In this document: in pieces, positions 54,181-62,548 of the stretch
Layout: each line of letters opens with the position of its first letter
How positions within the stretch are numbered: position 1 is the stretch's first letter
NCBI GenBank assembly: GCA_023383055.1
Contig: JAHDYP010000010.1
Location: 9,060-73,059, forward strand
DNA length: 64,000 nt
Reading direction: 5' to 3'
Origin: Verrucomicrobiota bacterium
GTDB lineage: Bacteria > Verrucomicrobiota > Verrucomicrobiia > Limisphaerales > JAHDYP01
Position numbers and translations under genes: made by a program
Notes under the pieces: generated by a model
Told to the model about the DNA's origin: nothing
The model's input: only the letters and a program-made list of their open reading frames with translations
The model's database searches: none

Positions 54181-54252
54181 ACGCAACCTGAGGCGCGTGC
54201 GCCCAGGCCGTGCATTTCCCAGGCCGGCCAACTGAGTGACCTCACCCTGGGT

Positions 54253-55734
54253 TTATTGAGCCGCGCCAGGGGTCACCACGGTTGCGGGGGGCGAGTTGGT
54301 CGCGGCCGGCAAACCGAGCCGGGTGCGCAGTCGTGCCACCAACGCCGGGGCGTAGGTGTTTTCGAACTGACGCAACGCCTCTTCCTTCATTTGCGCCATC
54401 GGGGGCAAACCGATGCGGACACTTTGCTGCCTGGTCTTGGATTGAAAATTCAACCAGACGCGTTCGGCCAGCAAGGTCATCCCCGTGCCGCGGTTTTCCT
54501 GGCCGGTTGCGAGACTGTAAAAGGCGCTCACCAGAATCCCTTCGATCACGGCTTGGGTTCGCTCGCTGGAGGTTTCCCCCGCCACCTCGGAGACCCGCGC
54601 CACCGCGTAGTCGTCCAGCGACATTCCCTGGATGGGCACCGAGGGCGAGCCTTCCTTCCGGGCGTCATCGAGCAACACGTTGGGATACTCCGCGAGCATA
54701 TAGTCGAACCACTGCTGGGCCTCTCCCGTCCGGTTGTGAACGTAGAGCAGGTAAACGGCGTCTTTGAGGAAGTTCCGGTGGGCGGTCTTGATGTGGTCCC
54801 GGAATTCCTCATCCTCCGCCGCCATGTCTTCATAGGCCTGGTTCACCTTGTCCACGATGTCGAGATTCGGACCGAACTGATAGCCGGTGCCCTCCGGGGT
54901 ATCGATTTCAATGAGCCGGCCGCGGCGGAAAGCCAGTTGCATCGGCTGGTACAACGTCCGGCGCAGCGTGATCAAATCCTTGCGCTTCGCCTTCTTCAGG
55001 CCGAGCGTCGCCCAATAGATCGCGTGCGACTCCGGCAGACGCCATTCCAGCGGACCGTAGGTCTGGTCCACCTCCAGCATGTGCGATGGGTCCAGTTTGT
55101 ACTTCTGCCGCATACGCCGCTCCCGCTCCCGCTCGTCGTCGGTCTGCGGATCGATGAGCGCCACGTAATTCGTCCCATCCAGCAGCTCGTCCATCTGGCG
55201 CGCCCACTCGGTCTTATAGTGCATGTGCGCGTCGTCGAGGTCCTGCCCGAGTTTGTGCTGAAAGATCCAGGCGAGCTGGTTGTAGATCAACGTCTCGTTC
55301 GGATTGAACCGGAGCGCCTCGTCCCGGAGCAACTCGAAGCCGCGCTGGACCCACTGCCATCGATCGACCGGGCTGTCGAACTTGACCGATATGTTGTAGG
55401 CCATGTCCCAGGCCTGAAAGACCCACACCGAGGTGAAATGCGGCTGCAGTTTCGTGATCCAGTCGGCCAGTTGGACTTTCTCGAAAAACTTGTCCTGCTC
55501 CTGAAGTTCGACCGCCCGGACCCAGAGCAGGTTGGCGATCAACCCCCGGAATCCACCGAGTGCCACGGTGGTAAAGGCGAGCACCGGCGGTGCGCTTTTG
55601 CCCAGCGGTTCGCCGCGGGTGATGCCCATGGCCATCCGGTCCTGGTTCATCGAGTTCTGCGTGAACGCCACCGCGACCAGCAGAATCGGGATCAGCCCCG
55701 CCAGGATTACCTTGTATGCTCGGGAAGATCTCAT
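54253..55734 (-). CDS. Membrane-anchored hypothetical protein, last gene of the SPFH/ABC operon
   Basis: A 493-residue protein from the ATG at 55734, four bases after the ABC permease stop; the longer frame to 55800 is a shadow inside the permease gene. One N-terminal hydrophobic segment (VILAGLIPILLVAVAFTQNS) anchors a long helical, mostly soluble domain: GFRGLIANLLWVRAVELQEQ, WVFQAWDMAYNISVKFDSPV, LRFNPNETLIYNQLAWIFQH, and later DDARKEGSPS and SERTQAVIEGILVSAFYSLA. Repeated W/Y-x-A and RxxLP patterns suggest TPR-like helices. No known enzyme motif. Its place after an ABC-2 exporter suggests a periplasmic or membrane-proximal accessory. Confidence 0.75.
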   Translation of the reverse strand: MRSSRAYKVILAGLIPILLVAVAFTQNSMNQDRMAMGITRGEPLGKSAPPVLAFTTVALGGFRGLIANLLWVRAVELQEQDKFFEKVQLADWITKLQPHFTSVWVFQAWDMAYNISVKFDSPVDRWQWVQRGFELLRDEALRFNPNETLIYNQLAWIFQHKLGQDLDDAHMHYKTEWARQMDELLDGTNYVALIDPQTDDERERERRMRQKYKLDPSHMLEVDQTYGPLEWRLPESHAIYWATLGLKKAKRKDLITLRRTLYQPMQLAFRRGRLIEIDTPEGTGYQFGPNLDIVDKVNQAYEDMAAEDEEFRDHIKTAHRNFLKDAVYLLYVHNRTGEAQQWFDYMLAEYPNVLLDDARKEGSPSVPIQGMSLDDYAVARVSEVAGETSSERTQAVIEGILVSAFYSLATGQENRGTGMTLLAERVWLNFQSKTRQQSVRIGLPPMAQMKEEALRQFENTYAPALVARLRTRLGLPAATNSPPATVVTPGAAQ

Positions 55735-55738
55735 CGGG

Positions 55739-57187
55739 TCAACCGCTCTGAGCCGCCGCCAGTTCCCGGCGCGTGAAAAGCACCACTCCGACCGTCCCAA
55801 ACAATCCTCCCATCAGCAGCACCACCTGCAGGCAGGCCCTCCCCACTTCCCCCCAGGTCACAATGCGCCCTGTGCTCAGCGATTCCACCGGGGAAAAATC
55901 CTGAGCCAGATTGATCACGGCCAGCAGGCCGCCGAACACCTTGACCGCCGCCCGGTTGAGGACCCCGGGTTCGTCGATCAGCCCTGTGTTCGCATTCACC
56001 CCCGCAATCCCGCCCTCGGTCACCACCTGGCGCAGCGTGCCGGTGGAAAACCCGATCACCAACAGCCCCAACGACAGAAAGGCCGCCACCGGGAAGGATA
56101 GGAAGCTGGCTGCCGCCAGGCCGATCGCCGCCAGCAGCGCGATCCAACAGAAGATGATCACCATGCCGCGCGCGAAATTGGGCGCAAAACCGCCGGCGGC
56201 GTACAGCACCTCCAGGCCCTCTTCCAGGGGGAACAGGATCGCGGTGTCGTTGTAATTGAGAAAATCCACGGTCAACCGCCCGTCGCTGTCGATCAGGCCC
56301 GGCGGAATGAAAAACTCATGAAAGGTGTCCGGGGCCAGGCTCATCGCATCCGGCCGATACCGCCGTCCCTCGGGCGGTCCAATTTCCCACAAACCGTAAT
56401 ACGTTCCCGAAACCGTCGCCTGCGCGGCCACGAATTTGGCCCGAACGGAGAGCGGGGTGTCGTTCAACCGCATCCCCCGCGCTCCGAAATCCAGCACCCA
56501 CCTTCGCGCCATGCCCGGCCGCACAATCTGATATTGTGCCCGCACCTGCTCGCGAATCTGTTGCCGCACGAAACTCCGATCCATGGCCGCCACGTTGGCG
56601 TCCTGAAGCCGCTCCGCCAACCGTCGGTTCACCTCCGCCTCGATCCCCTGCGCATCCACGGCTTCGCGAATCGATCCGCGGGCGACCAGCACCTTCGCGC
56701 GCAGTTCCTCGAGAGCCTCCGGCGGCAGCGTTCGCGACCGCCAGCTTAATACGCCGTAGATCGCCGCTCCGGCCATCGCCAGCAACAACCCGTTGAGCAG
56801 GACCAGACCCAGCCACTTGCCCAGCCAGATTTCCCACCGCGCGATCGGCTTCACCGCCACCATCTGCATCTGGCATTCCTCGACATCTCGGGCCAGGGTG
56901 CCGCAGGCCAGCCAGAGCGTCGCAAACCCCAGCAACATCGTCACACTGCCCATGGAGTACGAGAGCAGGATCTGCGTGAAGCCGCGCGCGGTTCCGTCGT
57001 GCTTGATGATCGCCGGCAGAAACACAACCGCCGTCAGCAGCAACACCGACAGGATCTGCACCAACCGATAGCGCAACGCCGCCTTGACCGTCAGCCAGGC
57101 CATCGCAAACATCGGACGGCCCAGCACCCGGCTCGCCATTCGCTCCAGCAACCGCCCCAAAAACCTGCCTCTTCTCAGGCCGCTCAC
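55739..57187 (-). CDS. ABC-2 type exporter permease
   Basis: A 482-residue membrane protein starting at a GTG whose first bases overlap the ATP-binding gene stop (GTGA). Helices near the N-terminus (LVQILSVLLLTAVVFLPAII, LLSYSMGSVTMLLGFATLWL, WLGLVLLNGLLLAMAGAAIY) are followed by a soluble region of about 200 residues (about 160-360, AEVNRRLAERLQDANVAAMD, YYGLWEIGPPEGRRYRPDAM), then helices (MVIIFCWIALLAAIGLAAAS, AAFLSLGLLVIGFSTG, LLMGGLFGTVGVVLFTRREL). The segment ARDVEECQMQMVAVKPIARW is the cytoplasmic loop usual in NosY/ABC-2 permeases. It works with the adjacent ATPase; the large extra-membrane insert is unusual. Confidence 0.85.
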   Translation of the reverse strand: MSGLRRGRFLGRLLERMASRVLGRPMFAMAWLTVKAALRYRLVQILSVLLLTAVVFLPAIIKHDGTARGFTQILLSYSMGSVTMLLGFATLWLACGTLARDVEECQMQMVAVKPIARWEIWLGKWLGLVLLNGLLLAMAGAAIYGVLSWRSRTLPPEALEELRAKVLVARGSIREAVDAQGIEAEVNRRLAERLQDANVAAMDRSFVRQQIREQVRAQYQIVRPGMARRWVLDFGARGMRLNDTPLSVRAKFVAAQATVSGTYYGLWEIGPPEGRRYRPDAMSLAPDTFHEFFIPPGLIDSDGRLTVDFLNYNDTAILFPLEEGLEVLYAAGGFAPNFARGMVIIFCWIALLAAIGLAAASFLSFPVAAFLSLGLLVIGFSTGTLRQVVTEGGIAGVNANTGLIDEPGVLNRAAVKVFGGLLAVINLAQDFSPVESLSTGRIVTWGEVGRACLQVVLLMGGLFGTVGVVLFTRRELAAAQSG

Positions 57188-58392
57188 GACTTGGGTTTCC
57201 TGAGCAACGACGACAGCTTCTCCTCCGCCTGGTCGAGCGACACCTGCGGTTTCGCGGGCTCCGGCCCCGTCGCGGGTTGGCCGGTGGACTCCGCCGGCGC
57301 CGTCGTCAACCGCTGCAACAAATCGTGCTTCACGGTCTCCACCGGCACCGCCACCTTCACTTCCGGTTCCGGGCCGGTCGTCGCCCGGCTCAGGCGGTCC
57401 AACACACGGTCGGTGCGAGTCGTCTGCTCGGCGTCACCCCGGAGGTACGCGGCGACGCGACTGCCGCTCAAGGCGCCAGAGGTTTGCAGCTCACTGGCCC
57501 GCGCCGCCTGAACCACCCCCAGGAAATACGACTCCAGATTCTGGGTCGGTGTGTCCACCCGCACCCTCTCCTCCGCCACATCGGCCCGGATGACCGACAA
57601 CACCCGCGCCAGGGTGTCCCGGGAGAGCACCGGCGTGGTAATGCGCACGGAATCCGGCTTCGCCAGCAAATCCTGCAGGGTGCCCATGGCCTGCACCCGC
57701 CCGCCGTAGTAGATCACCACCCGATCGCAGACGTCCTCGACATCCGCCAGCAAATGACTGCTCAAGATCACCGTCTTGCCGCGCCGCGCCATCGCCAGGA
57801 TCAAATCCTTAACCTCCCGGCATCCGATCGGATCCAGCCCCGACGTCGGTTCATCCAGGATCACCAGGTCCGGGTCGTTGATCAGCGCCTGGGCCAACCC
57901 GATCCGCCGCTGCATCCCCTTTGAAAACTCGCCGACCTGCCGGCGCCGCACCCGGTTCAATCCCACCATCTCGAGCAACTGCTCCGACCGGCGCTCCCGC
58001 TCCTCCGGCGGCAGATCGAACAGACTGCCGAAAAAATCCAGGGTCTCACCCGAATCCAGATACCGGTACAGATACGATTCCTCCGGCAGGTACCCAATCC
58101 GCGACTTCGTCGCGACATGCCTCGGGGAATGTCCGAACACCTCGATGTGTCCCGCGGTGGGATACAACAACCCCAACAACATCTTGACCGTGGTCGATTT
58201 CCCCGAACCGTTCGGCCCCAGCAATCCGAAGACCTCCCCCCGGCGCACCTCGAAGTCCACGTTGTCCACCGCCCGCGCCTTGGGTCGACCCCAAAAATCC
58301 TTGAAGATCTTGGTCAATCCCCGCACGGCGATGACCACTTCGTCCTGGGCCGCCCGGTTCGTTTCTGGTGATGGAAGCGTCTTGGCCGTCAT
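57184..58392 (-). CDS. ABC transporter ATP-binding protein
   Basis: A 402-residue ATPase from the ATG at 58392 (the 50 preceding codons are not conserved). Walker A GPNGSGKST (59-67), Q-loop region GYLPEESYLYRYLDSGETLD, signature VGEFSKGMQRRIGLAQALI, Walker B LVILDEPTSGLDP, H-loop VILSSHLLADVEDVCDRVVI. About 150 residues follow the ABC domain, ending in a Pro/Ala-rich tail (GQPATGPEPAKPQVSLDQAE), longer than a plain NosF-type ATPase and perhaps a contact with the permease or with DNA-like partners. Twenty-eight bases after the P-type ATPase stop, so the same operon. Confidence 0.92.
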   Translation of the reverse strand: MTAKTLPSPETNRAAQDEVVIAVRGLTKIFKDFWGRPKARAVDNVDFEVRRGEVFGLLGPNGSGKSTTVKMLLGLLYPTAGHIEVFGHSPRHVATKSRIGYLPEESYLYRYLDSGETLDFFGSLFDLPPEERERRSEQLLEMVGLNRVRRRQVGEFSKGMQRRIGLAQALINDPDLVILDEPTSGLDPIGCREVKDLILAMARRGKTVILSSHLLADVEDVCDRVVIYYGGRVQAMGTLQDLLAKPDSVRITTPVLSRDTLARVLSVIRADVAEERVRVDTPTQNLESYFLGVVQAARASELQTSGALSGSRVAAYLRGDAEQTTRTDRVLDRLSRATTGPEPEVKVAVPVETVKHDLLQRLTTAPAESTGQPATGPEPAKPQVSLDQAEEKLSSLLRKPKS

Positions 58393-58420
58393 GGCAAGCT
58401 CATCCTGCGGTGGACCCGGC

Positions 58421-60487
58421 TCATGCCGGTCGCACCAACAATTCCGGCGCCGGTCCGGCCGATCCCGCGGCATCCCCGTTCCCAGCCTCAACCATCGGCT
58501 GGAACGGTTCCAACTCCTCGCCCTGGCGGACCAATCGGGCACTGTTGAACACGACGATCAGGGACCCCACGTTGTGTAGAATCGCCGCCAGGATCGGGTT
58601 CAAATAGCCGAACGCCGCCGCCGCCAACCCGCCCACGATGAAGAAAACCCCAAACAGAAAATTCTGGTTGATGACCGCGCGCGTCTGGCGTGACAACCGC
58701 ACCAGGAACGGCAGCCGCCGCAGATCGTTGTTCATCAGCGCGATCGTCGCGCTGTGGATCGCCACTTCACTCCCCGCCGCACCCATCGCGATCCCCATGT
58801 CGCCCGCGGCCAGCGCCGGCGCGTCGTTGACCCCGTCTCCGACCACCGCGACCCGATACCCGCGCGCTTTCATCTGCCGGACGAACTCGACCTTGTTCTG
58901 CGGCAAACACTCCGCCACCACCTCTTCGCACGCGATCTCCCGGGCCACGCGCGCCGCCACCGGCTGCCGGTCGCCGGAGACCATGGCGATGCGACGCACC
59001 CCTATTTCCTTGAGCCTGGCCAGCGATTCCCGCGCTTCCGAACGGGTCTGATCCTCGAGGCCGATCCAGCCCAGACAACGCCCGCGCCGGGCCACAAAAA
59101 TCAGGCTGAAACCCTCCGTCTCGTTCAGGTCCACCGACGCCACGAAGTCTTCCGTCACCCCGTTGTCCTTCAGCCATTGCGCCCGGCCGATGATCACTTC
59201 CTCCCCGTCAACCTTGGCCCGGATGCCACGCCCGGCGGTCTCCGAGAAATCCTTGGGCTCGATCAGCGGCACCCCGGCTTCGGACGCCAGTTGCGCCAGC
59301 GCCTTGGCCGTCGGGTGGTTGCTATAGCGCTCGGCCGAAGCCGCCAGTCGCAACAGTTCGGCCGGCTTGATTTCGCCCATCGGCACCAACCGGCTCACCG
59401 CCAACTGCCCGGTCGTCAACGTCCCGGTCTTGTCAAACACAAACGCGTTGATCCGCGCCGCCGCCTCGATGTCCCCAACGTTCTTGATCAGAATTCCCAG
59501 CCGGGCCGCTGCCGACAACGCCGCAACCATGGCGGTGGGTGAGGCCAGGATGAAGGCGCACGGACAGGCCACCACCAACACCGCGATCACCCGGTCCAAT
59601 TCCATGGTGAAGGCCCAAACCAGGGCTGCCACCACCAGCACCAGCGGCGTGTAATAACCCATATACTGATCGATCAACCGCATCAGCGGCAGCTTGGTCT
59701 TCTCTGCCGCCAGGATCAGATCCCGGACCTTGCCGAGCGTGGTGTCCTGCCCGGCCCGGGTCACGCGCACTTCCAAAACTCCCGTGAGATTCTGCGTGCC
59801 GGCAAACACCTCGTCACCCTGCTTCTTGTCCACCGGCAGCGATTCACCCGTGATGTTCGCCTGGTTGAACGAGCCCTGCCCCGTCACGATCTGACCGTCC
59901 GCCGCCACGTTGTCGCCCGGCCGAATCCGGATCACGTCCCCCACCCCAAGCTCTTTCGCGGCCACCTCTTCTTCGGTCCCGTCCTTGAGCAACCGCCGGG
60001 CCTTGGTGGGCGCCAGTTTGATCAACGATTCGATCGAGGCCCGCGCCCCGGCCGCGGTGCGGGTTTCGATGATCTCGCCGAGCAACATGAAGAAAGCGAT
60101 GATCCCCGCCGTCTGATACCCGCCCACCTGGGACTCGCCGGAGGCGAAGGCCGCCAGCACCGCGATCGCCACCAGTTCGTTAATGCTGAGAATGCCCCGG
60201 CGGATGTCCCTGATGGCGGTCATCACGATCGGCCAACCCAGGATGATCGCGCCCACCATCGCGCTCACCCCCGCCACCATCGTCCCTTTCGTGAACAGAA
60301 AATCGACGACAAACGAATTCACGATGAAAATCAACCCCACCAGCGTCTGCTGCAAACGCACCGGGATGTGCTCGTGGCCATGATCGTGCCCGTGGTCATG
60401 ACCATGATCGTGGCCGCAACCGCAGCCACCCGGCTCATGATGATGATGCTCGTGCTCTTCGCGACTCAGCAGCGATGTAACTTGCAT
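58421..60487 (-). CDS. Heavy-metal P1B-type ATPase with His-rich N-terminus
   Basis: A 688-residue metal-transporting ATPase. All P-type motifs are present: TGES (213-216), metal-binding CPC (308-310) in VLVVACPCAFILASPTAM, phosphorylated Asp352 in VFDKTGTLTTG, the P1B-specific HP in YSNHPTAKAL, and the hinge GDGVNDAPALAAGD. The N-terminus has no HMA domain but a short CGCG motif and an HDHG repeat (about residues 10-40, HEHHHHEPGGCGCGHDHGHD onward), a pattern found in Zn/Co/Ni-type exporters. Substrate is therefore probably Zn2+, Cd2+ or Co2+, inferred not proven. It sits in the middle of the SPFH/ABC operon, a non-standard setting for such an ATPase. TGAGG about 4 bases before the ATG may be the ribosome site. 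Confidence 0.92.
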   Translation of the reverse strand: MQVTSLLSREEHEHHHHEPGGCGCGHDHGHDHGHDHGHEHIPVRLQQTLVGLIFIVNSFVVDFLFTKGTMVAGVSAMVGAIILGWPIVMTAIRDIRRGILSINELVAIAVLAAFASGESQVGGYQTAGIIAFFMLLGEIIETRTAAGARASIESLIKLAPTKARRLLKDGTEEEVAAKELGVGDVIRIRPGDNVAADGQIVTGQGSFNQANITGESLPVDKKQGDEVFAGTQNLTGVLEVRVTRAGQDTTLGKVRDLILAAEKTKLPLMRLIDQYMGYYTPLVLVVAALVWAFTMELDRVIAVLVVACPCAFILASPTAMVAALSAAARLGILIKNVGDIEAAARINAFVFDKTGTLTTGQLAVSRLVPMGEIKPAELLRLAASAERYSNHPTAKALAQLASEAGVPLIEPKDFSETAGRGIRAKVDGEEVIIGRAQWLKDNGVTEDFVASVDLNETEGFSLIFVARRGRCLGWIGLEDQTRSEARESLARLKEIGVRRIAMVSGDRQPVAARVAREIACEEVVAECLPQNKVEFVRQMKARGYRVAVVGDGVNDAPALAAGDMGIAMGAAGSEVAIHSATIALMNNDLRRLPFLVRLSRQTRAVINQNFLFGVFFIVGGLAAAAFGYLNPILAAILHNVGSLIVVFNSARLVRQGEELEPFQPMVEAGNGDAAGSAGPAPELLVRPA

Positions 60488-60498
60488 AGGCCCTCAAA

Positions 60499-61626
60499 TC
60501 AACGTGCGTCCGGCGTCTCGCGCCGCGGCACCTCGGGTTCCTTGTTCAACAACAGCCGAACTTCCTGCGGCCGGCCATCCCGCCGCTGCGGCAGATAGGT
60601 CTTCAGCTGCGCGTTCGTCAGCACCCGGCTATGGTACTCCGCCAGCAACCGCTGCTGGAACAATTCCGGATTCCGCTCATACGCCGGCAGCAGCCCCTGG
60701 AAACTGTTCGCCTCCGCCGACAGGGTCTGGACCAGGTAATTGCTCCGCGTCACCCCGTCGCTCACCACCGCCGACGCCTCGCCGATCGCGCGGTTGGTCG
60801 CCCCGCGGGCGTAGGATTGCGCCTCCTGGATCATCAGGTCGCCCTCCTGCTGCGCCCGCAGCACACTGTCAAAGGCGTCCTCCACAAACAAAGGCGGACG
60901 GGTCCGCACCTCCCGGGGGTCAACCGTCACCCCCAGTTCGAGCCGGTCGACCATCAGGCTCACCCGGGCCAGGACCGCCTCCTGGAACGCCAGCTTGTCG
61001 CGATAAAGCGCCCCGTCAGCGCTGAACCGTGCCGCCGTGTGAATCAACGCGTTGTCCAGGATTCCCTGCAGAAGATTGGTGACCTGGCCGAAATGAAACG
61101 CGTACCGCAGCGGATCCGTGATCCGATAGCTCAGCGTAGCCCGCGCATGCACGATGTTGCCGTCGCCCGTCAACAAATAGCCGTCCAGCCCCGGCCGCAA
61201 GGAGGGCAACCGCATCGGATCGGTTCCCGCCGCTTCCTCCTCCGGCGTCACGAAGTACCAGCCCGTCGTCGAAGTCAGGCTGCGGCTTTCGCCCACAGGT
61301 ATGCGCACCAGCTCGTCCACCGGATACGGCAGCTTCCAATGCAGTCCCGGCTGCAGCAATTGCTCGGTCCCGACGCCGACCGGCCGCCCGAAGCGAAGCA
61401 GCACCACCACCTCGTTCGGGTTCACCGTGAAGATCCCCGAAGCCACAAAGGCAATCACCAGCCCCACCATCATCAGTTTCACCAGCGCGAAACTGGCCCC
61501 CAACGCGTCCGCCAAAGCCCGCGTGCCCGAATCCTCCACCGGGAGGGACGGGCTCACCCCCGGGACGCCAGCCGCCGGCGGCTTCGATTCCGCCTTGATC
61601 TCCGGTTCGTGATCCTTGGAATCCAT
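60499..61626 (-). CDS. SPFH-domain protein, HflK-like (second in operon)
   Basis: A 375-residue band-7/SPFH protein with one transmembrane segment (LVKLMMVGLVIAFVASGIFT). The SPFH core starts VNPNEVVVLLRFGRPVGVGT, continues LLQPGLHWKLPYPVDELVRI, and has YRITDPLRYAFHFGQVTNLL; the C-terminal part is a long helix-rich region (FVEDAFDSVLRAQQEGDLMI, AQSYARGATNRAIGEASAVV) as in HflK. HflK/HflC complexes form membrane rings controlling FtsH. The ATG at 61626 is preferred (GGAGG ten bases upstream); an in-frame TTG at 61632 is closer to that site. It follows an HflC-like gene and precedes the P-type ATPase (11 bp). Confidence 0.88.
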   Translation of the reverse strand: MDSKDHEPEIKAESKPPAAGVPGVSPSLPVEDSGTRALADALGASFALVKLMMVGLVIAFVASGIFTVNPNEVVVLLRFGRPVGVGTEQLLQPGLHWKLPYPVDELVRIPVGESRSLTSTTGWYFVTPEEEAAGTDPMRLPSLRPGLDGYLLTGDGNIVHARATLSYRITDPLRYAFHFGQVTNLLQGILDNALIHTAARFSADGALYRDKLAFQEAVLARVSLMVDRLELGVTVDPREVRTRPPLFVEDAFDSVLRAQQEGDLMIQEAQSYARGATNRAIGEASAVVSDGVTRSNYLVQTLSAEANSFQGLLPAYERNPELFQQRLLAEYHSRVLTNAQLKTYLPQRRDGRPQEVRLLLNKEPEVPRRETPDAR

Positions 61627-61642
61627 GTTCAATCGGCCTCCG

Positions 61643-62536
61643 TCACGGTTGGGGCTGAGCGGCTCCGCTCAGCAAATTCAACGGCGAGGTCTGCGCGTCC
61701 AGGATCAGGTGACTCCGCTCCTTCAACGCCTCTTCGAGGGCCTTGAGCTGCAACAGGAATATCGCCAGCTCCGGCTTCTGCTCGAACACCGCGTAATACT
61801 CCTGCGCCTTGAGTTCGGCCTCGCCCGTCACGCGAATCGCCTCCGCCCGGGCCTCAGCCAGGATTTCGTTCGCCTGGCCGTCGGCGTTCGCCCGGATGAT
61901 CTTGGCCTCCCGTTCGCCCTCGGTCTGGTACATGGCCACCAGCCGCTGCCGTTCCGCCCGCATCCGCTCGAAAACGCTGGTCGTGATGCTCTCCGGCAGG
62001 CCGAGCCGCTTGATGCCCACCAATTCGATCTTCATCCCGTAAAGCTCCTCCGCCTGCCGTTGGATTCGTCCCAGCATTTCCTGCTCGATCTGGTCGAACT
62101 TGAGCGCGCCGGTGTTGGTCGAAACCAGGTCCGAGAAGGCGTGCGTGCCCAGCACCTCGCTCTTCGCATTCCGCATGACCGGCTCGAGCGTGCGTTGCGC
62201 TTCCTGGAGATCGCCGTTGAACCGTTCGAGAAAGATCCGCGGATCCGAGATCCGCCATCCGACGTAGACCTGGGCCACGATGGCGATCTGGTCCCGGGTG
62301 ATGGTCTGGTCATACTTGCTCTCGAAATTCTGCAGTCGCTTGTCGAACTCATAGACCTTCTCCACCGGCCACGGCAGGCGAAACCGGAAACCGGGCTCGG
62401 TGATGCTCCGCGAAAACCGGCCAAAGGTCGTCACCACCGCCACCTGGGTCTCGCGCACCTGGTAGCTGAACAACATGAATAGAAACAAAACCACCAGCAC
62501 CGCGCCGGTGATCAAGGTAATCGGATTCTTTTTCAT
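61643..62536 (-). CDS. SPFH-domain protein, HflC-like
   Basis: A 297-residue protein from the ATG at 62536 (MKKNPITLITGAVLVVLFLF, membrane anchor). SPFH core: YQVRETQVAVVTTFGRFSRS, GFRFRLPWPVEKVYEFDKRL, DQIAIVAQVYVGWRISDPRI, then KSEVLGTHAFSDLVSTNTGA and the charged helix REAKIIRANADGQANEILAE before LNLLSGAAQP. Length and motifs match HflC. It is placed between two HflK-like genes in a compact operon (12-bp gap on one side, 16 bp on the other). Confidence 0.9.
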   Translation of the reverse strand: MKKNPITLITGAVLVVLFLFMLFSYQVRETQVAVVTTFGRFSRSITEPGFRFRLPWPVEKVYEFDKRLQNFESKYDQTITRDQIAIVAQVYVGWRISDPRIFLERFNGDLQEAQRTLEPVMRNAKSEVLGTHAFSDLVSTNTGALKFDQIEQEMLGRIQRQAEELYGMKIELVGIKRLGLPESITTSVFERMRAERQRLVAMYQTEGEREAKIIRANADGQANEILAEARAEAIRVTGEAELKAQEYYAVFEQKPELAIFLLQLKALEEALKERSHLILDAQTSPLNLLSGAAQPQP

Positions 62537-62548
62537 CGCTCGCAATTC

